From positions 62,001 to 126,000 of the forward strand of contig NZ_WBMT01000027.1 of the NCBI RefSeq assembly GCF_008923185.1: a stretch of 64,000 nucleotides of DNA, written 5' to 3'. Positions 42,945-51,820 of this stretch are shown in pieces; the first letter of the stretch is position 1, and every line of letters starts with the position of its first letter. The translations under genes and the position numbers were made by a program. The stretch is from Actinomadura rudentiformis. Its GTDB lineage: Bacteria > Actinomycetota > Actinomycetes > Streptosporangiales > Streptosporangiaceae. Under the pieces are notes generated by a model that saw only the letters and a list, made by a program, of their open reading frames with translations, was not told the origin of the DNA and made no database searches.

Positions 42945-43559
42945 ATGGGGTGGTCCGTTGCGCTCGCCTGCGCGAGCGAGGGCGAGCCGGGCAAGGTGTT
43001 CAGGCCGGGACTGGTGGCAGACCCGGAGGCGGCGGCGAGCATGGCGCGCGGGCTCTATCCGGCGGCCTCCCTCGTGGAGACCGGCGACACCGTGCTGGAC
43101 TTCGCGCTCTGGCCGTACGAGGACGAGCTGTTCGTGGGCGTGTTCGACCGTGCCCTGCTGCTGTGCGACCGGCGCCTGTTCTGCCTGGACGACGACGCCC
43201 GCCGGATCGCCGACACGGCCGCCGCGGCCCTGCCGGGGGCCAACTGCGGCGTGCTCGTGCTGCACAGCGTGATCTCCGGGTGCTGGTTCCGCTGGTACGA
43301 GGCGGGCGAGCTGCGCCGGGACGTGTTCGTCACCGCCGAGGACGGCGTGGTCCTCGACCAGGGGCCCCGGCTGCCCGCCGAACGCCCCTTCTGGAAGGCG
43401 ATCGACGAGGGCGCCGACGACGTGCCCCTGCCGTTCGACCCGGAGCAGTTCGGCCTCGCGCTCGCCGAGCGGCACATGTTCGGCCGCCACCTGGCCGAGC
43501 GCGGACCCGACGGTTTCCTGCCGATGGAGCTCCCTCTGCGCCGTTTCAAGCTCGGCTAG
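42945..43559 (+). CDS. Hypothetical protein between pdxS and pdxT
   Basis: This soluble protein of 204 residues starts at ATG 42945 behind GGGAGGGG. It has no signal peptide or membrane helix, several Cys/Trp (SGCWFRWYEAGE) and an acidic middle. The ending ERHMFGRHLAERGPDGF suggests a conserved actinobacterial family, possibly of the DUF6928 type, but I cannot confirm that. Conserved placement between the two PLP-synthase genes in other genomes would hint at a role linked to PLP. Confidence 0.72.
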   Translation: MGWSVALACASEGEPGKVFRPGLVADPEAAASMARGLYPAASLVETGDTVLDFALWPYEDELFVGVFDRALLLCDRRLFCLDDDARRIADTAAAALPGANCGVLVLHSVISGCWFRWYEAGELRRDVFVTAEDGVVLDQGPRLPAERPFWKAIDEGADDVPLPFDPEQFGLALAERHMFGRHLAERGPDGFLPMELPLRRFKLG

Positions 43560-43642
43560 GGAAGATCTGGCAGGTGCCGGGGCGTTGTAAGGAGCGTCTA
43601 GGGTTGTGAACGGCCCCCCGACTCCCCGGAAGGTTTCCACTG

Positions 43643-44263
43643 GTGACTGCTGTGCCCGAGATCGGCGTGCTCGCTCTGCAGGGTGACGTGCGTGAGCACG
43701 CGCGGGCCCTGGAGGCGGCGGGGGTGCGCACCCGCCCGGTCCGCCGGCCCGAGGAGCTCGAACGCGTCGACGCGCTGGTCCTGCCCGGCGGCGAGTCCAC
43801 CACGATGTGGAAGCTGGCCCGCGCCTTCGACCTGCTCGACCCGCTGCGCAAACGCATCGAGGCCGGCATGCCCGCGTACGGATCGTGCGCCGGCATGATC
43901 ATGCTGGCCGACCGGATCCGGGACGGCATCGAAGGCCAGGAGACCGTCGGCGGCATCGACATGACGGTGCGCCGGAACGCCTTCGGCCGCCAGGTCGACT
44001 CGTTCGAGTCCGACGTGCGGCTCAGCGGCATCGGCGACGCCCCCTACCACGCTGTTTTCATCCGGGCCCCGTGGGTCGAGTCGGTCGGCGCCGGCGTCGA
44101 GGTGCTCGGCCGCGCCGAGACCGGTTCCAACGCCGGTAGGATCGTCGCCGTCCGTCAGGGCCGTCTCATGGCGACCGCTTTCCACCCGGAGCTGACGGGC
44201 GACTTCCGCGTGCACCACTACTTCGCCGATCTGGTGCGCCGGGCGACGGAGCAGGAGGATTGA
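43643..44263 (+). CDS. pdxT: Pyridoxal 5'-phosphate synthase glutaminase subunit PdxT
   Basis: This class I glutamine amidotransferase of 206 residues delivers ammonia to PdxS. It has GVLALQGDVREHARAL, LVLPGGESTTMW, catalytic Cys in YGSCAGMIMLA (near 84), AVFIRAPWVE, and His/Glu in ATAFHPELT. GTG 43643 has GGAAGG 9 nt upstream. YebC follows 3 bp after its stop, so they are probably co-transcribed. Confidence 0.97.
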   Translation: MTAVPEIGVLALQGDVREHARALEAAGVRTRPVRRPEELERVDALVLPGGESTTMWKLARAFDLLDPLRKRIEAGMPAYGSCAGMIMLADRIRDGIEGQETVGGIDMTVRRNAFGRQVDSFESDVRLSGIGDAPYHAVFIRAPWVESVGAGVEVLGRAETGSNAGRIVAVRQGRLMATAFHPELTGDFRVHHYFADLVRRATEQED

Positions 44264-44266
44264 CAG

Positions 44267-45019
44267 ATGTCCGGCCATTCCAAATGGGCGACGACCAAGC
44301 ACAAGAAGGCGGCCCTCGACGCCAAGCGGGGCAAGCTCTTCGCCAAGCTGATCAAGAACATCGAGGTGGCGGCCCGCACCGGCGGCGGTGACCCCGAGGC
44401 CAACCCGACGCTGTACGACGCCATCTACAAGGCGAAGAAGAGCTCGGTCCCCAACGACAACATCGAGCGCGCGCGCAAGCGCGGCGCCGGTGAGGAGGCG
44501 GGCGGCGCCGACTGGCAGACCATCATGTACGAGGGCTACGCGCCCGGCGGGGTCGCGGTGCTCATCGAGTGCCTCACCGACAACCGCAACCGCGCCGCCT
44601 CCGAGGTCCGCGTCGGGCTCACCCGCAACGGCGGTTCCCTGGCCGACCCGGGCTCGGTGTCGTACATGTTCAACCGCAAGGGCGTCGTGATCGTGCCCAA
44701 GGAGGGCACCGACGAGGACGACGTGATGATGGCCGTCCTCGACGCCGGCGCGGAGGAGGTCAACGACCTGGGCGAGAGCTTCGAGGTCGTCTGCGAGGCC
44801 GGTGACCTGGTCGCCGTCCGCACCGCCCTCAAGGACGCGGGCATCGACTACGACTCGGCGGAGAGCAAGTTCCTGCCGACCATGTCGGTGCCGCTCGACG
44901 AGGACAACGCCCGCAAGGTGTTCCGCCTGCTGGACGCGCTGGAGGACAGCGACGACGTCCAGGAGGTCTACGCCAACTTCGACGTCTCCGACGAAGTCAT
45001 GGAAAAGATCGACGCCTAG
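44267..45019 (+). CDS. yebC: YebC/PmpR (TACO1) family protein
   Basis: The protein has 250 residues and the three-domain YebC fold: SGHSKWATTKHKKAALDAKRG-like residues at the N terminus, PNDNIERARKRG, YEGYAPGGVAVLIECLTDNRNR and a C-terminal FLPTMSVPLDED. Members have been called DNA-binding regulators, and more recent work links the family to relief of ribosome stalling at proline runs. It sits in the pdxT-yebC-ruvCAB order common in actinobacteria. A terminator-like hairpin follows. Confidence 0.95.
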   Translation: MSGHSKWATTKHKKAALDAKRGKLFAKLIKNIEVAARTGGGDPEANPTLYDAIYKAKKSSVPNDNIERARKRGAGEEAGGADWQTIMYEGYAPGGVAVLIECLTDNRNRAASEVRVGLTRNGGSLADPGSVSYMFNRKGVVIVPKEGTDEDDVMMAVLDAGAEEVNDLGESFEVVCEAGDLVAVRTALKDAGIDYDSAESKFLPTMSVPLDEDNARKVFRLLDALEDSDDVQEVYANFDVSDEVMEKIDA

Positions 45020-45038
45020 GTCATGGCTCTGGTGGCCT

Positions 45039-45083
45039 GGCCCGGCTTCCGAGATCTCCTCGGGGGCCGGGCCTTCGTCGTTT
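45039..45083 (+). terminator. Terminator after yebC
   Basis: GGCCCGGC (45039-45046) pairs with GCCGGGCC (45066-45073); inside it CCGAG pairs with CTCGG. TTCGTCGTTT follows. Confidence 0.7.
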
Positions 45084-45231
45084 CCGGGCGGGATACGGTC
45101 TGGATCACCGAAATCCGCGTGTTCGACGACCTCGACCTGGCCGGCCGGGACACGGGGCGTGGGTTGCGGGACGATGTCATGCTGTTTCGGTAGCGTTGGC
45201 GGTGCCGAACAAATGATCGAAGGGGTGGGCC

Positions 45232-45765
45232 GTGCGGGTGCTGGGAGTGGACCCGGGGCTCACCAGATGCGGTGTCGGCGTCGTGGAGGGCGCGCCTGGC
45301 AAGGCGCTCCGGCTGGTGTGCGTGGACGTCATCCGGACCAGCCCGGACGACGACATCGCCGCCCGGCTGCTCGGCATCGAAACCGGCCTTGAGGCCCTGC
45401 TGGACGAGATGCGGCCGGACGCCGTCGCGGTCGAACGCGTGTTCGCCCAGCACAACGTGCGCACGGTGATGGGCACCGCGCAGGCCGCAGGCATCGCCAT
45501 GGTCTGCGCCGCCCGGCGCGGCATCCCGGTCGCCATGCACACCCCCAGCGAGGCCAAGGCCGCCATCACCGGCAACGGGCGCGCCGACAAGGCCCAGGTG
45601 ACCGCGATGGTCACCCGCCTGCTGCGCCTGGACGCCCCTCCCAAACCCGCCGACGCCGCCGACGCGCTTGCGCTGGCCATCTGCCACGTGTGGCGCGGCG
45701 GCGCCCAGGCCCGGATCAACGCGGCCCGGCTGGCCGCGCGTACGACAGGAAGGACCACAGGGTGA
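45232..45765 (+). CDS. ruvC: Holliday-junction resolvase RuvC
   Basis: This endonuclease of 177 residues cuts four-way junctions in recombination repair. Catalytic acids are in LGVDPGLTRCGVG, AVERVFAQHN and the C-terminal PADAADALALAICH. GTG 45232 begins a three-gene operon, with a 4-bp GTGA overlap to ruvA. Confidence 0.96.
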   Translation: MRVLGVDPGLTRCGVGVVEGAPGKALRLVCVDVIRTSPDDDIAARLLGIETGLEALLDEMRPDAVAVERVFAQHNVRTVMGTAQAAGIAMVCAARRGIPVAMHTPSEAKAAITGNGRADKAQVTAMVTRLLRLDAPPKPADAADALALAICHVWRGGAQARINAARLAARTTGRTTG

Positions 45766-46364
45766 TCGCCTTCGTCAGCGGCCGGGTGGCCGCCGCCGGA
45801 CCAGACGGAGCCGTGGTGGACGTCGGCGGGGTCGGCTTCGCCGTGCAGTGCACGCCCGCCACGCTCGCCGGGCTGCGGGTCGGCGACCAGGCTCAGGTGC
45901 CGACCTCCCTGGTCGTCCGCGAGGACTCGCTGACGCTCTTCGGCTTCGCGGACGAGGACGAGCGGTCGGTGTTCGAGCTCCTCCAGACCGCGAGCGGCGT
46001 GGGCCCCAGACTGGCGCTGGCCATGCTCGCCGTGCACACGCCCAACGCCCTGCGGCGGGCCGTGTCCACCGAGGACTTGACCGCGCTCACCAAGGTCCCC
46101 GGCATCGGCAAGAAGGGCGCCCAGCGCATCGTCCTCGAACTCCGGGACCGCCTGGGCGGGCCGATCGGCGATGCCGACGACGTCCGCGTGCCCGTCCGCA
46201 CCGAGATCTGGCGCGAGCAGGTCCAGGCCGGTCTGATCAACCTCGGCTGGTCGGCCAAGGACGCCGACGCGGCCGTGGACGCCGTCGCCGCCGATCTCGA
46301 TGGCGGCGAGACCCCGCCGGTCCCGGCCTTGCTCAAGGCCGCGCTCAAGAAGCTGAGCAAGTAG
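45762..46364 (+). CDS. ruvA: Holliday-junction helicase subunit RuvA
   Basis: This protein of 200 residues binds the junction as a tetramer and loads RuvB. It has an N-terminal OB fold (MIAFVSGRVAAAGPDGAVVDVGG), helix-hairpin-helix motifs around ASGVGPRLALAML and VPGIGKKGAQRIVLELRD, and a flexible linker. The C-terminal domain that contacts RuvB begins near ALINLGWS-like residues at about 165. GTG 45762 overlaps ruvC, and its stop overlaps the ruvB start. Confidence 0.96.
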   Translation: MIAFVSGRVAAAGPDGAVVDVGGVGFAVQCTPATLAGLRVGDQAQVPTSLVVREDSLTLFGFADEDERSVFELLQTASGVGPRLALAMLAVHTPNALRRAVSTEDLTALTKVPGIGKKGAQRIVLELRDRLGGPIGDADDVRVPVRTEIWREQVQAGLINLGWSAKDADAAVDAVAADLDGGETPPVPALLKAALKKLSK

Positions 46365-47422
46365 TGGGGGACTTCGAGGAACGGCTCGTGTCAGCCGATG
46401 CGGACGGGCCTGAGGAGGAGGTCATCGAGGCCGCCCTCCGGCCCAAGAAGCTCGACGACTTCATCGGCCAGGAACGTGTCCGCGAGCAGCTCTCCCTCGT
46501 CCTGCACAGCGCCCTCCGGCGCGGCCGGACACCCGATCACGTGCTGCTGTCCGGCGGCCCGGGGCTCGGCAAGACCACCCTGGCCATGATCATCGCAGCG
46601 GAGCTGAACGCGCCGCTGCGCATCTCCTCCGGCCCGGCGATCGAGCGGGCGGGCGACCTGGCGGCGGTCCTGTCCACGCTGGCCGAGGGCGAGGTGCTGT
46701 TCCTGGACGAGATCCACCGGATGGCCCGTCCCGCCGAAGAGATGCTCTACATGGCGATGGAGGACTTCCGCGTCGACGTCGTGGTCGGCAAGGGGCCAGG
46801 CGCGACCGCGATCCCGCTGGACATCGCGCCGTTCACCCTCGTGGGCGCCACCACCCGGGCCGGCATGCTCCCCGGCCCGCTCCGTGACCGGTTCGGCTTC
46901 GTCGCGCACATGGACTTCTACGAGCCCGCCGAGCTGGAGGTGATCGTCAAACGGTCCGCCCGCCTGCTGGGCGTGGAGATCTCCGACGACGGCGCCGCCG
47001 AGGTGGCCGGCCGTTCCCGCGGCACCCCACGCATCGCCAACCGCCTGCTGCGCCGTGTCCGCGACTTCGCCGAGGTCCGCGCGGACGGGGTGATCAACCT
47101 CGAGCTGGCCCGGGCCGCGCTCACCCTCTACGAGGTGGACGAACGCGGCCTGGACCGGCTCGACCGGGCCGTGCTGAGCTCCCTCATGCGCAAGTTCGGC
47201 GGGGGGCCGGTCGGGCTTTCGACGCTGGCGGTCTCGGTGGGGGAGGAGCCCGAGACCGTCGAGGTCGTGGCGGAGCCCTTCCTCGTCCGCCAGGGCCTGC
47301 TGGCCCGCACCCCCCGCGGCCGCATCGCCACTCCGGCGGCCTGGGCCCATCTGGGCCTGACCCCGCCGCCGACCTCCCCGATGGCGGGCGCCCTCTTCGA
47401 AATCGACGACGACTCTGTGTGA
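46364..47422 (+). CDS. ruvB: Holliday-junction branch migration ATPase RuvB
   Basis: This AAA+ motor of 352 residues drives branch migration with RuvA. It has ALRPKKLDDFIGQERVREQL, Walker A GGPGLGKTTLA, Walker B LFLDEIHR, sensor 1 GATTRAGML, the arginine finger region GPLRDRFG and a C-terminal winged helix with RTPRGRIATPAAW. GTG 46364 is chosen because ERLVSADADG aligns with the usual N terminus. GTG 46388 has a better ribosome site (GAGGA) and is possible. A very long open frame upstream overlaps ruvA and is not coding. Confidence 0.96.
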   Translation: MGDFEERLVSADADGPEEEVIEAALRPKKLDDFIGQERVREQLSLVLHSALRRGRTPDHVLLSGGPGLGKTTLAMIIAAELNAPLRISSGPAIERAGDLAAVLSTLAEGEVLFLDEIHRMARPAEEMLYMAMEDFRVDVVVGKGPGATAIPLDIAPFTLVGATTRAGMLPGPLRDRFGFVAHMDFYEPAELEVIVKRSARLLGVEISDDGAAEVAGRSRGTPRIANRLLRRVRDFAEVRADGVINLELARAALTLYEVDERGLDRLDRAVLSSLMRKFGGGPVGLSTLAVSVGEEPETVEVVAEPFLVRQGLLARTPRGRIATPAAWAHLGLTPPPTSPMAGALFEIDDDSV

Positions 47423-47561
47423 TCGGACCATTTCCGCTCGCCGGTGACCTGCGGCGGAGACAGCGTGGAGACGCCGCGGAGACATCACGGAGGCAGCAGG
47501 GAGACGCGTCGATGATTCCGTCCTTCTGACCGACGAATCTCGGGATCACGAAGGGCGTCCA

Positions 47562-48026
47562 ATGCGACTTGCAATCACCGGGGCCTCTCTCGCACTCGCC
47601 ACCGCGGCGTTCACCCTGTCCGCCCCGGCGGCCCAGGCCGGCACGGCCACGGAGAGCGTGGCGGCGCAGGGGCCGGCCAAGGCGGCGGCCAGCGCGGGCT
47701 ACACCTACAAGTGCTCCGCAGGCGGCTTCACCGGGTACGTGTACGTCAACTTCGAGCGCGGGAGCGGCCGCGTCTGGCGGGTCAACTGGATCCAGTACAA
47801 GATCACCGGCAAGGCGGGCAAGGGCCGGCACAAGGCGGACGTCCGCTGGTGGGACGGCGCCACGCTCCCGGCCACCGTGCGCAAGACGGCCAGGGCCAAG
47901 CAGGACGGCAAGTGGCACAAGCTCTCGGGCAGGTACACCCGGGGCCAGGGGTACTCCTCCTTCCTGATCATTTTCGACAAGAAGGGCAAGGACCCCCGCT
48001 GCTCCCAGAAGTTCCGCATGCGCTGA
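47562..48026 (+). CDS. Small secreted basic protein, function unknown
   Basis: The protein has 154 residues with a clear Sec signal peptide (about 1-26, cleavage near AAQAG). The mature part is rich in Lys/Arg and aromatics (VWRVNWIQYKI, ADVRWWDGA) with two Cys (YKCSAG and PRCSQK) that likely form a disulphide. I recognise no family. ATG 47562 is about 140 bp from ruvB, so it probably has its own promoter. A strong hairpin follows it. Confidence 0.8.
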   Translation: MRLAITGASLALATAAFTLSAPAAQAGTATESVAAQGPAKAAASAGYTYKCSAGGFTGYVYVNFERGSGRVWRVNWIQYKITGKAGKGRHKADVRWWDGATLPATVRKTARAKQDGKWHKLSGRYTRGQGYSSFLIIFDKKGKDPRCSQKFRMR

Positions 48027-48040
48027 CCGCCGAAGCGTGA

Positions 48041-48070
48041 GGCAGGCCGGTCCTCAGGGGCCGGCCTGCC
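48041..48070 (+). terminator. Terminator after secreted protein gene
   Basis: GGCAGGCCGG pairs perfectly with CCGGCCTGCC (10 bp) around a 10-nt loop, 15 bp after the stop codon. Confidence 0.7.
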
Positions 48071-48167
48071 GTGGTCTGCCCCGGCCCTCGTTCGTCCCAG
48101 TGGTCACAGCCCGGCGGGCATGGAGTAACGGCTTGGGAACTTCCCGGCGCCGCCGGTCGTCACGTCG

Positions 48168-48196
48168 TTGCCGGGCTCTCGCGTACTCTCTAGACT
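48168..48196 (+). promoter_or_regulatory. Housekeeping-type promoter of yajC-secD-secF
   Basis: TTGCCG (48168-48173), 17 bp, TAGACT (48191-48196). Spacing and hexamers fit a sigma-70/HrdB-type promoter, about 100 bp upstream of yajC. Confidence 0.65.
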
Positions 48197-48293
48197 CCGG
48201 GACTTGGTCACCGTCCCCCAGCCGGGCGGTTCCCACGCGTGAGGCCATTCTGGCGACAGGCTGGATAAACCACATCGGAAGGAAGCCCCAGCA

Positions 48294-48767
48294 ATGGGCG
48301 GCAACACGATTATTGCGGCGAACGGTGGCGGCGGCGGAGCGTTCAATCTGCTGCTTCTCCTCGCCGTGCCCCTGGTCTTCTACTTCTTGCTGATCAGGCC
48401 GCAGAGCAAGCGCCGCAAGGAGCAGCTGCAGATGCAGAGCTCCATCGAGCCCGGCGCCCGCGTCATCACCACCAGCGGCATGTACGCGACCGTCGTGGCC
48501 ACCGACGACGACGGGCTGGTCCTGGAGATCGCTCCGGGCGTCGAGGCCCGGTTCGTCAAGCAGGCCATCATGAACGTCGTCAAGGACGACGAGGGCGACG
48601 AGCTCGAGGACACCGAGGACGCCGAGGGCGGCGACGAGGACGGCAAGTCCTCTGGTGACTCGATCGATCTGTCCAAGGACGAGAAGGACGTTGCCGGCGA
48701 GGCGAAGGACGACGCCGAGTCGAAGCCCGCGGCCAAGGCCTCCTCGACGGAGAAGCCCTCGGCCTGA
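48294..48767 (+). CDS. yajC: Preprotein translocase subunit YajC
   Basis: This single-pass membrane protein of 157 residues is associated with SecDF. Its helix LLLLLAVPLVFYFLLIRPQ (about 20-38) is followed by the conserved RRKEQLQMQSSIEPGARVITTSGMYATV-like region (about 42-70). The last ~55 residues are a highly acidic, Lys-rich tail (DDEGDELEDTEDAEGG), longer than in E. coli. It is first in the secretion operon, 43 bp before secD. Confidence 0.94.
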   Translation: MGGNTIIAANGGGGGAFNLLLLLAVPLVFYFLLIRPQSKRRKEQLQMQSSIEPGARVITTSGMYATVVATDDDGLVLEIAPGVEARFVKQAIMNVVKDDEGDELEDTEDAEGGDEDGKSSGDSIDLSKDEKDVAGEAKDDAESKPAAKASSTEKPSA

Positions 48768-48810
48768 CGGCGCGCAGGCAACGAATTGAAGACGGGAAGT
48801 AAGACGACCA

Positions 48811-50586
48811 GTGGCTCCGCCTCGTAGCAGCATTCCCAATCCCGCGCGCACGCTCCTCGGATTGCTCGCGGTCATGGTGGCCCTGACAGGGGTCATGTTC
48901 CTCCAGGGGAGGAGCACCCCGAAACTGGGGCTCGACCTTGCCGGCGGCACGACGGTGACGCTCACCGCCAAGACCGAGGCGGGCAAGAATCCGCCTGCCA
49001 GTCAGATGGACCAGGCCGTGAAGATCATCACCCAGCGGGTGAACGGCCTGGGCGTGTCCGACGCGGAGGTGAACAAGCAGGGCAGCAACAACATCGTGGT
49101 GAGCGTGCCCGGCGAAGGCCAGCAGCAGGTCGTCGACACCATCGGCAAGACGGCGAAGCTGCAGTTCCGCCAGGTCTACGTCGTGGGCGTGGGCACGCCG
49201 GCGGCGGCGCCGTCGGTCAGCCCGACCGGATCGGTCAGCCCGAGCACGACGCCCAAGGCGACCACGACGCCCAAGGCGAGCGAGTCGCCCAAGGCGGGGG
49301 TCAAGCCTTCCGCCAGTTCGACCCCGCGCAGCCGGGCACTGTCGGAGGCCCTGGCGGCCCCGACGCCCACGCCGTCCGGCACGGGCAAGTCGAGCCCCTC
49401 GGCGACGCCTTCGGTCAACCCGTCCGTGGTGCCGAGCCTGCCGCCGGACCTCGGCGGCCAGGAGGACTTCACCGGCATCGAGGACAAGGCCGTCATCGAC
49501 CAGTACAAGAAGCTGGCCTGCTCGCCCAACGGGACCACCGCCCCGGGCTCCAACGATCCCACCAAGAAGTGGGTCGCGGCCTGCGACAAGGACGGCAAGG
49601 AGAAGTACATCCTCGGGCCCGTCCGGGTGGAGGGCACGCAGGTGTCCGACGCCAACGCGATGCCTCCGGACCCGCAGCAGGGGCAGAGCAGCTGGACCGT
49701 CGCGATCAAGTTCAAGTCGGCCGGTGGCAGGCAGTTCGCCGCCGTGACGACCGACGCCTACAAGGCGCCGGCCGAGACGCCGCAGCGCCGGGTCGCGATC
49801 GTGCTGGACGGGCAGGTCGTCTCGGCGCCGAGCATCGACAACGGCCCGATCACGGGCGGCACCGCCAGCATCTTCGGCCCGCCCGACAGCTTCACGCAGA
49901 CGTACGCCGACGACCTGGCCAACGTGCTCAAGTACGGTGCGCTGCCGCTGGAGTTCACGCAGAGCTCCATTGACGAGGTGTCCTCGACACTGGGCTCGGA
50001 CCAGCTGCGCGGCGGTCTGATCGCCGGTGCCATCGGCCTCGCGCTGGTCGTGCTGTACTGCATGGTCTACTACCAGGGCCTCGGGCTCGTGGCGGTGTCC
50101 AGCCTCGTGGTGGCCTCGGCCATCACCTACCTCTCGGTGGTCATCCTCGGTGAGGGCATGGGCTTCCGGCTCTCGCTGCCGCACATCATCGGCCTCATCG
50201 TCTCGATCGGTATCACCGCCGACTCGTTCATCGTCTACTTCGAACGACTGCGAGATGAGCTGAGAGCCGGGAGAACGCTGCGGCCCTCGATCGAGAGCGC
50301 CTGGAAGCGGGCGCGGCGCACCATCCTGGTCGCCGACGCGGTCACGTTCCTGGCGGCCGTGGTGCTCTACTTCCTGGCGGTCGGCGGGGTCCGGGGCTTC
50401 GCGTTCGCCATGGGGCTCACCACGCTGATCGACGTCGTGGTGGTGTTCTTCTTCACCAAGCCGCTGGTGGCGCTGCTGTCGAGGACGCGGTTCTTCGGCA
50501 AGGGCCACCGGCTGTCCGGCCTCAGCCCGAGCCGGTTGCGCCGCGGCGGGACCACCGCTCCCCTTCCGAAGAGCCAGGAGGCCTGA
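48811..50586 (+). CDS. secD: Protein translocase subunit SecD
   Basis: This six-helix membrane protein of 591 residues uses the proton gradient to finish protein export together with SecF. It has LGLDLAGGTTVTL after helix 1, the periplasmic P1 domain, and a C-terminal membrane half starting near DQLRGGLIAGAIGLALV. An ~95-residue Pro/Ser/Thr/Ala stretch (about 127-222) interrupts the P1 domain and is partly encoded by 18-bp tandem repeats. GTG 48811 is the start. Its stop overlaps the secF start by 1 bp. Confidence 0.95.
   Translation: MAPPRSSIPNPARTLLGLLAVMVALTGVMFLQGRSTPKLGLDLAGGTTVTLTAKTEAGKNPPASQMDQAVKIITQRVNGLGVSDAEVNKQGSNNIVVSVPGEGQQQVVDTIGKTAKLQFRQVYVVGVGTPAAAPSVSPTGSVSPSTTPKATTTPKASESPKAGVKPSASSTPRSRALSEALAAPTPTPSGTGKSSPSATPSVNPSVVPSLPPDLGGQEDFTGIEDKAVIDQYKKLACSPNGTTAPGSNDPTKKWVAACDKDGKEKYILGPVRVEGTQVSDANAMPPDPQQGQSSWTVAIKFKSAGGRQFAAVTTDAYKAPAETPQRRVAIVLDGQVVSAPSIDNGPITGGTASIFGPPDSFTQTYADDLANVLKYGALPLEFTQSSIDEVSSTLGSDQLRGGLIAGAIGLALVVLYCMVYYQGLGLVAVSSLVVASAITYLSVVILGEGMGFRLSLPHIIGLIVSIGITADSFIVYFERLRDELRAGRTLRPSIESAWKRARRTILVADAVTFLAAVVLYFLAVGGVRGFAFAMGLTTLIDVVVVFFFTKPLVALLSRTRFFGKGHRLSGLSPSRLRRGGTTAPLPKSQEA
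49213..49297. repeat. 18-bp-period tandem repeats in secD
   Basis: Diverged 18-bp units run through this stretch, with shared cores GTCAGCCCGA (first two) and CCCAAGGCGA/G (last three). They encode the hexapeptide series VSPTGS-VSPSTT-PKATTT-PKASES. Confidence 0.75.
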
Positions 50587-51743
50587 TGTCCACGCGCTCC
50601 GTCTTCTCCAGGTTCTACGGTGGCGAGGTCAGCGCCGACATCGTCGGCCGGCCGAAGCTCTGGTACTCCATCTCCGGCCTGCTGCTGATCATCTCCATCG
50701 CGGGGCTGCTGTTCCAGGGCCTCAACTTCGGTGTCGAGTTCAAGGGCGGCTCCGTCTTCACCATCCCGGCGTCCAGCGCCTCCATCGAGGAGGTCCGCTC
50801 GGCCGTCGCCGGCGGTGGCGTGCACGGTGAGACCAAGGTGCAGAAGGCCGGCGGCGACTGGCGGGTCACCACCGAGAGCCTGACCTCCGGCCAGGTCACC
50901 CAGGTCAAGCAGAACGTCTCCAGGGAACTGGGCGTCTCGGCGAACTCGATCACCACCCAGGTGGTCGGGCCGACCTGGGGCGGTGAGATCTCCAAGAAGG
51001 CCTGGCAGGCCCTCGCGGTGTTCATGATCTTGATCATCGCGTATCTGTCGGTGGCGTTCGAAGGGCGGATGGCGGTGGCGGCCGTCGTGGCGCTGGTCCA
51101 CGACCTGGTCATCACCGCCGGCATCTACGCCTGGTCCGGCTTCGAGGTCACCCCGGCCACGCTGCTGGGCTTCCTGACGATCCTCGGCTACTCGCTGTAC
51201 GACGCCGTCGTGGTGTTCGACATGATCAAGGAAGTGACCAAGCCGCTCGGTCCCAATTCCAAGATCACCTACAGCGAGGCGGCGAACCAGGCGCTCAGCA
51301 GCACGCTGGTCCGCTCGCTCAACACCTCGCTGGTCGCGATCCTGCCGGTCGCGGCGATCCTGTTCATCGGCACCACGCTGTTCGGCGCGGGCACGCTGAA
51401 GGACCTGTCGCTGTCGCTGTTCGTCGGCATGATCGTCGGTACGTACTCCTCGATCTGCGTGGCCACGCCGCTGCTGGTCCAGCTCAAGGAGCGCGAGCCG
51501 AAGTTCAAGCAGCTGCGCGAGAACATCGCCCGGCGTGAGAGCAGCGCCAAGCGGCAGGCCAAGGCGGCCAAGGTCGCCGAGGCGGCGCCGGTCGACGACG
51601 TGGACGACACCGGCGACGCCGACACGCCTCCCAAGGCCGGCACCGCCGCGACGCCCGCGGGCGTGACGATCCGGAAGGTGGTCCAGCAAGGGCCACGGCA
51701 GCAGCCCAAGCGGGGCACTCGGCAGCAACGCCGGGGTAAGTGA
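50586..51743 (+). CDS. secF: Protein translocase subunit SecF
   Basis: This membrane partner of SecD has 385 residues. Helix 1 leads to LNFGVEFKGGSVFTI, a periplasmic domain follows, then five helices including VALVHDLVITAG, LTILGYSLYDAVVVFDMIKE and LNTSLVAILPVAAILFIG. The last ~85 residues are a basic and Ala/Pro-rich cytosolic tail (ending KRGTRQQRRGK). It is translationally coupled to secD by a TGATG overlap. Confidence 0.96.
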   Translation: MSTRSVFSRFYGGEVSADIVGRPKLWYSISGLLLIISIAGLLFQGLNFGVEFKGGSVFTIPASSASIEEVRSAVAGGGVHGETKVQKAGGDWRVTTESLTSGQVTQVKQNVSRELGVSANSITTQVVGPTWGGEISKKAWQALAVFMILIIAYLSVAFEGRMAVAAVVALVHDLVITAGIYAWSGFEVTPATLLGFLTILGYSLYDAVVVFDMIKEVTKPLGPNSKITYSEAANQALSSTLVRSLNTSLVAILPVAAILFIGTTLFGAGTLKDLSLSLFVGMIVGTYSSICVATPLLVQLKEREPKFKQLRENIARRESSAKRQAKAAKVAEAAPVDDVDDTGDADTPPKAGTAATPAGVTIRKVVQQGPRQQPKRGTRQQRRGK

Positions 51744-51758
51744 CACGAATCACCCTGG

Positions 51759-51798
51759 ACCGCGCCCCCTCCGGCACACCGCCGTGAGGGGGCGCGGT
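51759..51798 (+). terminator. Terminator after secF
   Basis: ACCGCGCCCCCTC pairs perfectly with GAGGGGGCGCGGT (13 bp) around a 14-nt loop. No U tract follows. Confidence 0.65.
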
Positions 51799-51820
51799 TC
51801 CATGATCAGGGAGCAGAGCA

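Noticed and set aside
45023..45193. 56-codon plus-strand open frame between yebC and ruvC (MALVAWPG start)
   Set aside because: It has high GC at third positions but overlaps the yebC terminator hairpin, lacks a ribosome site and resembles no family. It cannot be excluded.
45668..46363. Long in-frame extension of RuvB across ruvA
   Set aside because: The translation is Arg/Gly-rich, whereas RuvA is unmistakable in the other frame.
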